Notes under the pieces: model-generated
Told to the model about the DNA's origin: nothing
Databases searched by the model: none
What the model saw: the letters and a program-made list of their open reading frames with translations, nothing else
Shown: one piece after another, positions 40,388 through 49,660 of the stretch
How the letters are laid out: each line of letters begins with the position of its first letter
How positions within the stretch are numbered: the first letter of the stretch is position 1
Program-made: the position numbers and the translations under genes
Assembly: GCA_964506185.1 (NCBI GenBank)
Contig: CAZDKL010000007.1
Location: 1-57,149, forward strand
From: UBA2144 sp964506185
GTDB lineage: Bacteria; Patescibacteriota; Gracilibacteria; Peribacterales; Peribacteraceae
Reading direction: 5' to 3'
DNA: 57,149 nt

Positions 40388-41017
40388 ATGCCTACGGCTC
40401 TTGACCTTTTCTTCCCGCGCAAATCCCTCTCCGGAAAATCCGGCAAGTGGATAACCAAACGCGAACGCAAGAAGCTCCTATCGAATCCCGTAACCGAAGA
40501 AGCTAAGCAGCTCAGGCAAAGAGGACTGGAATATATCGATGCGATTTATGCCGGCAGTTCTTATGAACATAGTCCCCTTCTCCACAAAGCAATTCATACT
40601 TACAAATACAAAAGAATCAGAATGCTTGCCGAGGATATGGTTGAGATAATGCTTAAAAATAAGCCTGATCTTGGACATACCGTTCTTTGCCCGGTTCCAC
40701 TTCATTGGAGCAGATTGTTTGCGCGCGGATTTAATCAGTCCAAACTTTTGTCTGAGCTCTTGGCGCAGAAGTGCAGGGTTCATTCGATGCATCTATTGAA
40801 AAGAAACAAACCTACCGGTCATCAGATGAAGAGAAAAAAATCGGAACGACTGACCGCGTTAAAAGGAGCCTTTTGTATCAATTCAAAATTACTGCCTTCT
40901 CATGTGATTCTGATCGATGATTTATCGACTACAGGGGCAACTCTTGAAGAATGTGCGAAAGTGCTTAAGGAGGCAGGAGTTGAGAGAGTTGAGGGGTGGG
41001 TAATTGCGCATGGATAA
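40388..41017 (+). CDS. comF: ComF family phosphoribosyltransferase-like protein
   Basis: 209 aa. Conserved ComF parts are present: PVPLHWSRLFARGFNQSKLL and the PRPP-binding loop VILIDDLSTTGATLEECA. ComF proteins support DNA uptake in competent bacteria. The N-terminal CxxC zinc ribbon typical of many ComF proteins is not visible. TAATAT ends 8 bases before the ATG. It stands alone between tRNA-Val and a membrane protein gene. Confidence 0.85.
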   Translation: MPTALDLFFPRKSLSGKSGKWITKRERKKLLSNPVTEEAKQLRQRGLEYIDAIYAGSSYEHSPLLHKAIHTYKYKRIRMLAEDMVEIMLKNKPDLGHTVLCPVPLHWSRLFARGFNQSKLLSELLAQKCRVHSMHLLKRNKPTGHQMKRKKSERLTALKGAFCINSKLLPSHVILIDDLSTTGATLEECAKVLKEAGVERVEGWVIAHG

Positions 41018-41141
41018 GCGAAACAGAGCAAAATTTCGGCTACTTGCTATCAGGCAATAGTATCTATATAGCACAACCCCTCAAGGCGGATAAAAGTCGG
41101 TTTTTAGGCTATAATATAAGGATTTCATACACCCAAAAACC

Positions 41142-41666
41142 ATGGAAACACCCACTCCATCCGAAGCGCCTCATAAGGAAGGTCAAAACACACCTCCAAT
41201 TGAGGATAAAGTACTTCTGTCCTGGCAATCTTCCAGTCGGCAGGAACATCAAAGAACAATGCTCTGGTACATACTGGCTGGAATAGTAACAGTATTGCTG
41301 ATTGCATATAGCGTAATAACTAAATCTTGGAGTTTTACGTTTCTTCTTGTTGTTTCCGGAGGATTGTATATAGCTCTGCACAGAAAAAAGCCTAAACAAG
41401 TAACAATAAGCATCAAACAGCTTGGGTTCCAGTATGGAGAGGAATTTATTCCATGGTCATCGATAAAGGGTTTTTGGGTTCTTAAACACGCGGATATTGA
41501 AGAGTTGCATATTGTAAGAAATGCCAAAATGGGTAATGAAATCTCTGTCTCTATCAAAAATATGGATACAGAAAGCATTAGAGGGCTGCTGGCGCAGTTC
41601 ACTCCCGAACTTACAGACAAACATGAAAAACTATTTGACAAGATTATTAGAATTTGTAAACTGTAA
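41142..41666 (+). CDS. Two-helix membrane protein with PH-like C-terminal domain
   Basis: 174 aa. A soluble Pro-rich N-terminus precedes two helices at about 41-57 and 64-80, then a beta-rich domain (TISIKQLGFQYGEEFIPWSS; GFWVLKHADIEELHIV) that resembles the PH-like DUF5673-type domains I recall from CPR genomes. Function unknown. The promoter has TATAAT at 41110-41115. It is followed immediately by a strong hairpin and then the giant zincin gene. Confidence 0.65.
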   Translation: METPTPSEAPHKEGQNTPPIEDKVLLSWQSSSRQEHQRTMLWYILAGIVTVLLIAYSVITKSWSFTFLLVVSGGLYIALHRKKPKQVTISIKQLGFQYGEEFIPWSSIKGFWVLKHADIEELHIVRNAKMGNEISVSIKNMDTESIRGLLAQFTPELTDKHEKLFDKIIRICKL

Positions 41667-41691
41667 CCCAATGCGCAGTTTGCGCGTTGGG
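41667..41691 (+). other. Strong hairpin directly after the stop codon, at the apparent start of the giant gene
   Basis: CCCAATGCGCA/TGCGCGTTGGG (11 bp with one G:U, loop GTT) begins at the base after the upstream stop. No T-run follows. It contains the first candidate ATG (41671) of the next gene, so it could control translation or mark the end of the upstream transcript. Confidence 0.6.
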
Positions 41692-44600
41692 CACATTGCA
41701 GTGAACTCCCCCGACTCTGTCGGCGGAGCCTCTTCTTGGTACCCAAATCCTTTCAAAGAAAAACGTCTTTGCTTCTTTGCAGCTGAAGATGACAACAATG
41801 CAAAAAATGACGATGATCAGCAGCCTGATCCTGATACCGAAGCCGGAGAACTTGCTGAACAAGGAGCCGAGGCAAGTACGGAGAAAATTGCTGATGTGGG
41901 ATCTGATCATCCATTGGACATAATTCAGGACACAAGATCTGATATCATGGGAGAAGCACCGGAGCTTGTATCGAGTGCGCCGAAACAAGTCCTTGAGTCC
42001 CCTGTCGTGACAGACACACTTCTTTCTGCTGATTACTTAACTCCTGATCAAGAAAATTGGTTAAAAGATCAGATGGAGAAAAAATGGCTATGGGCAGGAG
42101 CAACTGTGCTTGATCTTAAAAAGCATCTGCAAGAGTGCAGTGCAGAAGACCGAGCAACTATCATCAAACAACTTGAACCACTGGTGCAGGATGTACTCAG
42201 AGATCCTTATTCCACATGGAAACTCTGCCATGATTACGAAGCCTCAATAGAAACAGTCAAAGAGGATATGAAGACTGTTAAAGATATTCTTGGACCTGAT
42301 CCAATTATTGATTATGAACAAATTCAGGCAAAGAAAACTCAACTGGAAACAGATGGCTCAAGTTTCGGAGAATGGATGAACGATCCGGGCAACTTCGATG
42401 ATGTGTGTAACTTCTTTGGAATGGATCCAATGGACGTTGATCATTATATTGAATTGAATGAACACTTAGGAGAAAGCAACAAAAGCATAATCAAACGCAT
42501 ACAAAACAGATGGGACAAGGCAACACGAGCATGGAAAGTTGCAATGAACCATATGCCGTGGGGCAAAGCACAAGAAAAAGAAAGTTCTGATGTAACTCTC
42601 GAGAAACTTGAACAAGAAAGTGCTGAACTTAGAAAACTTCTTGATGCACTTCAGCAAAATGACGCTGAGTTTGCGTTGCAAAAACTACAGCAAGTCGGGA
42701 ATGCAGCATGCGAGAATCTGAGTACAGATAATCCGGAATCTTTCTATGCACAAATGGGAGTCAGCATGGAAGCGGCACAACTCCATAAAGCAAATTTAGA
42801 GGCACAACTTGGAACAATCTTAAGGCAAGTGGAAGAAGATCCTGCAATTGGTACAAGAAATGCACTTGAGCCGTTGGATCCTGATGGCAAACCAACCGAA
42901 GGGTATTTACAGGAAGCAAAAGCCAATAACGACCGAATCAGACTGGTCCACAGAAAAATTAGTCAGGAAAATATTAAAGCCAGGTTTGATATTGCGCTTG
43001 AAGACGGCCGAATTACGGAAGAGGAGTACGAGAGATTCATGCCTTACCCGCAAGGAATGGAGGTTACTCCCGAAGGTTGGCTGTTTCTTGAACTGGAATC
43101 CGAGCGGGAGGATCATGCACAGGCGATGTTGCTCTTGCCTCAGATTCTAGAGAAATGGGAACAAGCAGTAGCCGCCGGCGATGATGGTGCGCTGACAGCC
43201 TTGAGGACAATAATGCCTGAAGGAAAAACAGATGAAGTTTTGGCTGCCGCCCAAAGAGTCAGAGACGGAGAACCAACCGGAGAAGATCATTCAATTATTT
43301 ACATGATGACTCCCCGGCTGCCCGATATTGAAGCAACTCTGAAATTGTTCGACCAACCTGAAACAGTTTCACAATTAATTGCAGGACGAGAACAATTTGA
43401 GCAAGCAATGAAAACTGATCTGGAAAGCAATGATGTTTTGAATGGAAGACTAAATGCAATTTCCGAAAAACTTCTGCCTGGCGGGCAACTTTGTGCCGAA
43501 CTTGATCATACAATTACAAATACACTTCAAGTTGGCAGAGGTCTTCAAGAACAAATTGATAAAGCAGAAGGACTGCTTATGAGATCAGACAAAGAAAGTG
43601 TTGCTGTTGGGCAATGGATTGTGGAAACGCTTGAAGAGTGCCACAAGCAAATCACTTCGCTAGAAGTCAGGAAAGTAGATCAAGCGACTTTCACAACTAA
43701 GGCCGGAACCAATACCGATGAAGTATACGGCTGTTACAATCTTGATGAAGGGGTAGTTTATCTTAACGAAGACGCTCTTTCTGGTTTTCCAGACCGTGGA
43801 ACTGTTGAAGCTACTACACTTGCACATGAGAAGGGCCATGCAATCATTGATATTCTTACCCGTCGTCCCGGAATTCTTGCCGGTCTACTAACTCAAACTT
43901 ACACAATCTTCTCTAATGAAAATGTAACTGTTGGTTCAGAGACACATAAGTTTTCGGAACTTTTAGAGGCTCAAGCAGAAAGATGGCAAATACCTGTCGG
44001 TCCAAACGATCCAAGATTTAGGGATTACCTGACCGATGAACTGATGAGCAAGTATTCATCTTGGGTTGCATCGGGGCGTTCTGATCTTCACTTCGATGAG
44101 GACAGAGCATTGTTTGAGGCAATTGACTCAGCATTTGGAGCTTCTACTTACGAGACTCAAGCTCCTGCATCATCCGAAGCCATGTCTCTTAAGGCAACAC
44201 AGATGTTTGCAAACAACGCTCAGCCTCCCGCTCAGGAGAGAGCAGTTGATATCAACCAAGAAATTAGAGACTGTAGAGCTCATCTTCACACGATTCATGA
44301 ATACATAGACAAGCACCCAGGATTCGAGAATATGACAATGCCACCACACCCAATTGTTTCTTACAGAGGTGGAGCAGAACTTGTAACAACCCAACAAGAC
44401 TACGAGGATATGAAGAAGTTCTTCGAGGAGGAGATTGATAAACCTCTTGAGGAAGGCGGATTCAGAGATGCAGCAAACAGAGCCAGAATTGAAGAAAACT
44501 TGAAGCACTTCGGTGAGCGCTGGGAACAGTGGAATGGCTTCTTAACAGAAATGAAGAAGCAGGAGTTGGATGCTGTTAACTCTGCAAAAGCAGAAAAGAA

Positions 44601-46368
44601 AGATTTGTTAACAATGTGGAGGACAGGCGACATACAGTTTGCATCCATAATGGATATTTGGGTTATGGGAAAAAACATAGGTGAAGACTGGATGAGGCTC
44701 TGGAACAGACGAGGAGAACTTGTGCGAGCAAGAATGGGAGCAGGGCTCACAGGATGGATTCCTGATGACGTTCCAATGGTAGGAAGGCTAAAGCATGAGT
44801 TTAACCGTCGTGATCAAAATGCTGAACTGGATGAAGTTCGACAATGGCGCGATGCTTTCAAAAATGTGGATAGCACTAAACTTTTGGCGCGCATTGCGAA
44901 ACCAAGCGTTAGGAACAAAGATGAAATCAAAGCGCTTTTCGAGGAACTAACCGAGAGAGGGCGTCTCGACTGGAATGATGAAGCCATATGGAAAAAATTA
45001 AACATGCTTTCCCATTACAGGATGCCAATTGAACCGTGTATGAATGATGATTTACTCAGAGACGATTGGTTGGAACGCTTGATCTCTGATATCTGGAATG
45101 ACAATGACCTCTTTAATAACTGGAAACGTGCAAATGATGCAAGCATTAAAAGTGAAAAAGATAAATTCACCCCAAAAGTAGATCAGCTCGCAAACTTGGA
45201 CTCAATGGGAGAAAAGTTGGAGACTATGTTAAGAGACTGGGTAGAAGGCCGTCCTGGAAAGGAACGAGTAAATCCTCATTTGTACGAAGAGGTTGTCCAC
45301 TATGCAATAAGAATGGGAAAAATGTCTATGGAAGGCAAATTCTATTACTTGATTCGTGGGGTTGCCGAAGGCCTGCTTTCAATCGACCGTCTTCGTGTTC
45401 TTGCGGGTGACGGAGGAGGAGTTCTTATGCGTTTCCCATTCATCGACTACTTCTATCAGAAGAATAATGATCCAGCATACATGAAAGCACTTGCTAAGCG
45501 CCTTATTGAAACAAAGGATGGAAAAGATACTTATAAACCTGGGCTAAAAACCACAATGTTCGTTCGTCTGGAAATCGCGCGCGAAGGAGCTGTTAAAGAA
45601 CGACTTAGAAAAGCACAAAGTAAAAATGGAGAAAACATTGACCACGATGATATCCCGTACTTCATGCCAGAGCTTGATCACACACAAGTAGCTGACTGGT
45701 ATACAATGGCCGGAGGACGCAGGCTTAAGCTATCTTTCGAGGCCCTAAAAAACAGTTATGTAGGATATTCAATGAAGTTTAAATCAATGTCCGCTTTAGC
45801 AAATATGAATGATGGCAATAGGTTCTCTGATGCTGACATTGATGATCTTGTGGGCACAATCGGTGGTTATATTATATCTGATAATATTTTAACTAGTAAT
45901 GGCTTCGACAAAGAAGCGAGAGCAAAGCTCAGCCAGTCCGAAATTGAACAAACATGTCCTGTTTATGGTAAGAGCCACAAGGTTTCCGAATATAGAAATG
46001 TACTTAATGGATTTACTTCGGAAATTGTTCATATCGATGGATTAGACTGGGAAAGAATTAACGGAGGCAACAAGCATACGGGAGCCAATGAGCAAGTAAC
46101 CGCCGATAATTTTACAGCAGGCGTAGGACCGGATAGTTATCTGAAAAATATGAATAATGACAAGCTTGCAGACAATATCCACACAGCTATTGCACCATTT
46201 TTGGAAGAACTGCGAAAAGTAGCGCATCAAAACCCCGACGTTCTTATAGATATACTTAGCAAGTACGGAGCAGGTAACCGATTTGTAGCAGATGATGTTA
46301 CAGGAGATGATACCTCTGTTGCAGATATGCAGAGAGCATATGAAGAATCGCTTTCTCCAGTTGAATAG
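41671..46368 (+). CDS. Giant 1,565 aa zincin-like protein of unknown function
   Basis: A largely soluble, charged, helical protein. An acidic disordered N-terminus (about 30-80) is followed by long helical regions; near the middle a metalloprotease-like patch reads VYGCYNLDEGVVYLNEDA and then LAHEKGH (HEKGH at 719-723), with Glu at 763, 766 or 770 (ELLEAQAE) as possible third ligand. The second half is Trp- and Asp-rich helical sequence with no motif I know. No membrane helix or convincing signal peptide is visible. The true start is uncertain: the frame is open upstream into the previous gene, and 41671 lies in a hairpin. Confidence 0.75.
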   Translation: MRSLRVGHIAVNSPDSVGGASSWYPNPFKEKRLCFFAAEDDNNAKNDDDQQPDPDTEAGELAEQGAEASTEKIADVGSDHPLDIIQDTRSDIMGEAPELVSSAPKQVLESPVVTDTLLSADYLTPDQENWLKDQMEKKWLWAGATVLDLKKHLQECSAEDRATIIKQLEPLVQDVLRDPYSTWKLCHDYEASIETVKEDMKTVKDILGPDPIIDYEQIQAKKTQLETDGSSFGEWMNDPGNFDDVCNFFGMDPMDVDHYIELNEHLGESNKSIIKRIQNRWDKATRAWKVAMNHMPWGKAQEKESSDVTLEKLEQESAELRKLLDALQQNDAEFALQKLQQVGNAACENLSTDNPESFYAQMGVSMEAAQLHKANLEAQLGTILRQVEEDPAIGTRNALEPLDPDGKPTEGYLQEAKANNDRIRLVHRKISQENIKARFDIALEDGRITEEEYERFMPYPQGMEVTPEGWLFLELESEREDHAQAMLLLPQILEKWEQAVAAGDDGALTALRTIMPEGKTDEVLAAAQRVRDGEPTGEDHSIIYMMTPRLPDIEATLKLFDQPETVSQLIAGREQFEQAMKTDLESNDVLNGRLNAISEKLLPGGQLCAELDHTITNTLQVGRGLQEQIDKAEGLLMRSDKESVAVGQWIVETLEECHKQITSLEVRKVDQATFTTKAGTNTDEVYGCYNLDEGVVYLNEDALSGFPDRGTVEATTLAHEKGHAIIDILTRRPGILAGLLTQTYTIFSNENVTVGSETHKFSELLEAQAERWQIPVGPNDPRFRDYLTDELMSKYSSWVASGRSDLHFDEDRALFEAIDSAFGASTYETQAPASSEAMSLKATQMFANNAQPPAQERAVDINQEIRDCRAHLHTIHEYIDKHPGFENMTMPPHPIVSYRGGAELVTTQQDYEDMKKFFEEEIDKPLEEGGFRDAANRARIEENLKHFGERWEQWNGFLTEMKKQELDAVNSAKAEKKDLLTMWRTGDIQFASIMDIWVMGKNIGEDWMRLWNRRGELVRARMGAGLTGWIPDDVPMVGRLKHEFNRRDQNAELDEVRQWRDAFKNVDSTKLLARIAKPSVRNKDEIKALFEELTERGRLDWNDEAIWKKLNMLSHYRMPIEPCMNDDLLRDDWLERLISDIWNDNDLFNNWKRANDASIKSEKDKFTPKVDQLANLDSMGEKLETMLRDWVEGRPGKERVNPHLYEEVVHYAIRMGKMSMEGKFYYLIRGVAEGLLSIDRLRVLAGDGGGVLMRFPFIDYFYQKNNDPAYMKALAKRLIETKDGKDTYKPGLKTTMFVRLEIAREGAVKERLRKAQSKNGENIDHDDIPYFMPELDHTQVADWYTMAGGRRLKLSFEALKNSYVGYSMKFKSMSALANMNDGNRFSDADIDDLVGTIGGYIISDNILTSNGFDKEARAKLSQSEIEQTCPVYGKSHKVSEYRNVLNGFTSEIVHIDGLDWERINGGNKHTGANEQVTADNFTAGVGPDSYLKNMNNDKLADNIHTAIAPFLEELRKVAHQNPDVLIDILSKYGAGNRFVADDVTGDDTSVADMQRAYEESLSPVE

Positions 46369-46424
46369 TTGGAATACTCAAATATTCGATTGCAATTAAT
46401 CCATTCATCATCGATGATTTAAGT

Positions 46425-46853
46425 ATGCAAGTTTCCGTGCAGAGAATTGATCCGGCTCTCCCTCTTCCACAACATGAAACAAATGGTTCAGTGGGTTTTG
46501 ATTTGATCACTCGTGTTGATACTCTAATCGAACCAGGAGAGATTGGACTCGTGCCATCAAACGTAATAGTACAAGTTCCCGAGGGTTATGCTTTGCTGAT
46601 ACTTCCCCGCTCTTCGTTACCAAGAAAAAAAGGTCTTGTGTGTCCGCACTCACTTGGAGTTATTGATGAAGACTATCATGGACCGGAGGATGAGATTTTT
46701 GTGCAGGTTCAAAACATTACATCAGACCCTGTTGTCATCAAACGTGGAGAAAGAATTGCTCAGGGACTGATTGTAAAAGTCGAAAAAGCACAATGGATGG
46801 AGGTCGTTGCTCACGAAGCCAAGACGCGTGGGGGGTTTGGGTCAACGGGATAA
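46425..46853 (+). CDS. dut: dUTP diphosphatase
   Basis: Trimeric dUTPase removes dUTP and supplies dUMP for thymidylate synthesis. All five motifs are visible in the 142 aa product: GSVGFDL (I), PRSSLPRK (II), GVIDEDYHGPEDEI (III), RGERIAQGLI (IV) and RGGFGSTG (V). Motif III has a longer spacing (HGPEDE) than E. coli. It follows the giant gene by 56 bases and is convergent with ftsZ. Confidence 0.93.
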   Translation: MQVSVQRIDPALPLPQHETNGSVGFDLITRVDTLIEPGEIGLVPSNVIVQVPEGYALLILPRSSLPRKKGLVCPHSLGVIDEDYHGPEDEIFVQVQNITSDPVVIKRGERIAQGLIVKVEKAQWMEVVAHEAKTRGGFGSTG

Positions 46854-46915
46854 TTGTAAGTTGTAAGTTGAAAGTGGAAAATGAACTTTCAACTTACCAT
46901 TTTCAACTTTCAACT
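46854..46915. repeat. Private-word inverted repeat between dut and ftsZ
   Basis: TAAGTTGAAAGT (46864-46875) and ACTTTCAACTTA (46885-46896) form an exact 12 bp stem with a nine-base loop. Extra TTGTAAG and TTTCAACT words flank it. It separates convergent genes. Confidence 0.75.
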
Positions 46916-48167
46916 ATTTACTGACTGTCTTCCTCATAAACGCTGGAACTTCCAGTTCCTCTTCGTTCAAATCAACTGCCGTTGATCTTGCTTCAAAGGA
47001 TTGAGGAGAAGGCTCTTCTTCTTTCTGCGAGAAATCAGAAGTAGCTTCCGGTTCAGGCGCCCCTAAGGAACGAAGCGATGGAATAGACTTTGCAGCCTCG
47101 GATATATCGGGAGCCATCTCGAATCCTGTAGCAACCACGGTACATTTAACCTGACCTGTGTAATTATCATCAATAACGGCGCCGAATATTACGTTGGCTT
47201 CCGGGTCAGCAGCCTCTGTGATAATGCGTGCTGCCTCGTCTACTTCAAACATGGAAAGATCTGTGCCTCCTGTAACATTGAACAGCACTCCCTTCGCTCC
47301 ATCTATCTTCATCTCCAAAAGCGGGCTATCAACCGCTGCACGTGCAGCTTCCGCTGCTCTGCTATCCCCTGTTCCGTATCCGATTCCCATCAATGCTGTT
47401 CCTGCATCTGACATAATTGCTTTCACGTCCGCAAAGTCGACGTTAACAAGACCGTGAATTGTAATGAGAGAAGAAATACCTTCAATAGCATGCTTGAGTA
47501 CCTCATCTACTACCTCAAACGCTTCTGTTAGAGGAGTGGTCTTGTCTATCAAAGACAGAATTTTGTCATTTGGAATAGTAATTAGAGTATCCACTTTCCC
47601 TTGTAGGTTTTCCAAGGCTTCCTCTGCCTGCTTCTTGCGTTTTAATCCTTCGAAACTGAATGGCTTTGTTACTACACCAACGGTGAGAATTCCCATGCTC
47701 CTGGCAAGCTCAGCAATTACTGGTACTCCTCCACTTCCTGTCCCACCTCCAAGGCCTGCTGTCACAAAAAGCATATCAATCCCTTCCAGATTCGATTTCA
47801 ATTCTTCGTTGCTTTCCTCAGCTGCTTTTTTGCCAATATCCGGATTGGAACCTGCACCAAGACCTCTGGTAATCCCTCTTCCTATGGTAACTTTCTTCGG
47901 AGATGGATTATGGTACAGAGCCTGAACATCGGTATTCACAGCAATAAACTCAACTCCATGCAATTTGGAATCGACCATGCGTGCAACTGCATTCGATCCG
48001 CCTCCACCAGCACCAAGTACGCATATCGTAGCTCCGGGAGCCATATCTGGGCGTACTTCTCGGGAGGAGGAAGGGCTTGCAATTACATCGTCATCATCGC
48101 CTGTCGACGAGGAACCTGCTGACGAAGTCTTGGATGCTGAGAACAATGATCTAAGTGTGTCGGACAT
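46914..48167 (-). CDS. ftsZ: Cell division protein FtsZ
   Basis: Tubulin-like GTPase that forms the Z ring. The 417 aa product has GAGGGGSNAVARM (nucleotide site), the tubulin signature GGGTGSGG, NVDFADVKAIM near the T7 loop, a Ser/Glu-rich linker after about residue 345 and the conserved C-terminal peptide VPAFMRK that binds FtsA. A Ser-rich stretch of about 40 residues precedes the globular domain. Downstream of ftsA with a 57 bp gap made of TAAG/AAGTAAG words. Confidence 0.97.
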   Translation of the reverse strand: MSDTLRSLFSASKTSSAGSSSTGDDDDVIASPSSSREVRPDMAPGATICVLGAGGGGSNAVARMVDSKLHGVEFIAVNTDVQALYHNPSPKKVTIGRGITRGLGAGSNPDIGKKAAEESNEELKSNLEGIDMLFVTAGLGGGTGSGGVPVIAELARSMGILTVGVVTKPFSFEGLKRKKQAEEALENLQGKVDTLITIPNDKILSLIDKTTPLTEAFEVVDEVLKHAIEGISSLITIHGLVNVDFADVKAIMSDAGTALMGIGYGTGDSRAAEAARAAVDSPLLEMKIDGAKGVLFNVTGGTDLSMFEVDEAARIITEAADPEANVIFGAVIDDNYTGQVKCTVVATGFEMAPDISEAAKSIPSLRSLGAPEPEATSDFSQKEEEPSPQSFEARSTAVDLNEEELEVPAFMRKTVSK

Positions 48168-48224
48168 GATACTGAGGGGTAGATTGTTAAGACGTAAGAA
48201 TTAAGACTTAAGAAGTAAGAAAAT

Positions 48225-49457
48225 TTAAGGAAGTAAACTTTTGAACCAAGAACCAACTTGATTTGCTGCTCGTTTGAATTGAACTGAACCTACTCGTGTT
48301 CCACTCTCGCCTTCTCTCATCCCCCACACCAAAGCACCAAGAGCAGTAGCATATGCAGGATCATCAACTTTCTCGATCACCCCTCCAATGTCGGTCGGGA
48401 ATCCCATTTGGACCGGAAGGCCAAGCACATCTCTGGCAAGATCCAATACTCCCGGTGCTTTTACAGCGGCTCCGGTGAGCAAAGCACCGGCTGGGAGCAT
48501 TCCGCTCCTGCCAATTCTTTCCAACTCCTCTTTTATCAAATTGAAGATCTCGAAATACCTGGCCTGCATTATCTCCGCCATGTAACGCTTGCTTACTGTC
48601 TGAGAATCAACCTTGCTGACTGATGATAAATCTATCATTTCGCGCTCGGCAATCTCTTCAGGCAAGACTGATCCAAATTCAATCTTAATTCTTTCTGCAG
48701 TGTCGATAGAAGTCCTTAACCCGATCGCAATATCGTTCGTTACACTCTCTCCTCCAACCGGAATAGAGACTGAATGAAGGATAGTACCCTCTTCATACAC
48801 GGCAAGACTGGAAGAGCCAGCTCCAACATCTATAACAGCAACTCCCAATTCCTTTTGCCTCTTCGTAACAACGGCTTCGGACACCGCAATCGTCGAAGGA
48901 ATCAAGTCATCAGTATCCACACCTGCCTGATCTACGCATTTCTCAATATTTTTTACATGCTGGACATGCCCTGTGATTATATGTGCCTCCACTTCTAATC
49001 TGATTCCTGTCATTCCGACCGGATTCTTGATACCTCTTTGCTCATCAACTGAATATGTCTTTGGTTCGATGTGAAGTATGCGTCTATTTGCAGGAATGCT
49101 AACTGCTTGAGCTGCATCAAGTACTCGCCCGACGTCTTCCATTGTTATTTCTGATCCCGAGATTGCGATCACTCCCCTGCTATCGAACGCCTCTATATGA
49201 GATCCGCTCATTCCAACATAAACATGGTTGATTGGAACGCCTGCCATCCGCTCTGCATCTTCGAGTGAGGCAATTATATTATGAATTAGTTCCTCGACAT
49301 CTATCACATGGCCTTTTCTCATTCCAAGTGACGGGGAAAGTCCAACGCCTATAACGTTGGGAACTTCCTGCTCCTGTGCGCCGTCGACTACGGCAACAAT
49401 TGTTCTGATTTTTGAGCTTCCGATATCCAGACTCGCAAGCACGCGTTCTTTAGGCAT
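48225..49457 (-). CDS. ftsA: Cell division protein FtsA
   Basis: Actin-like membrane tether of FtsZ. 410 aa with LASLDIGSSKIRTIVA (phosphate 1), the SHV-like inserted domain (DVEELIHNIIASLEDAERM; VYVGMSGSHIEAF), VIDVGAGSSSLAVYEEG (phosphate 2), and the adenosine motif GALLTGAAVKAPGV. A C-terminal amphipathic end (VGSWFKSLLP) fits the membrane-targeting helix. It precedes ftsZ, as in most bacteria. Confidence 0.95.
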   Translation of the reverse strand: MPKERVLASLDIGSSKIRTIVAVVDGAQEQEVPNVIGVGLSPSLGMRKGHVIDVEELIHNIIASLEDAERMAGVPINHVYVGMSGSHIEAFDSRGVIAISGSEITMEDVGRVLDAAQAVSIPANRRILHIEPKTYSVDEQRGIKNPVGMTGIRLEVEAHIITGHVQHVKNIEKCVDQAGVDTDDLIPSTIAVSEAVVTKRQKELGVAVIDVGAGSSSLAVYEEGTILHSVSIPVGGESVTNDIAIGLRTSIDTAERIKIEFGSVLPEEIAEREMIDLSSVSKVDSQTVSKRYMAEIMQARYFEIFNLIKEELERIGRSGMLPAGALLTGAAVKAPGVLDLARDVLGLPVQMGFPTDIGGVIEKVDDPAYATALGALVWGMREGESGTRVGSVQFKRAANQVGSWFKSLLP

Positions 49458-49526
49458 AAGAGATTGAGGGTTGAAGAAATCGAGAAGAAGTCTAAGGCAA
49501 GGGAAAAACTCAGCGCAATAATATTG

Positions 49527-49543
49527 TGAATACCAAAGGTATT
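49527..49543. repeat. Exact 7 bp hairpin palindrome upstream of ftsA
   Basis: GAATACC-AAA-GGTATTC, 70 bases before the ftsA start. A TATAAT box on the minus strand lies farther upstream at about 49597. It could be an operator or an RNA hairpin in the ftsA leader. Confidence 0.5.
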
Positions 49544-49660
49544 CAAAGACACTTTTTTGATACTAATTTGTTGTTCCGACTTTTCGTTTATTTTTAGCCA
49601 TTATATGCAACGTCTAGTATCCTTAAATATGAGCAAAAAGAGGGTGAATACTTTATATGA

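Noticed and set aside
49569..49606. 12-codon minus-strand frame starting MAKNKRKVG upstream of ftsA
   Set aside because: Its ATG overlaps a TATAAT box and it is too short to support.
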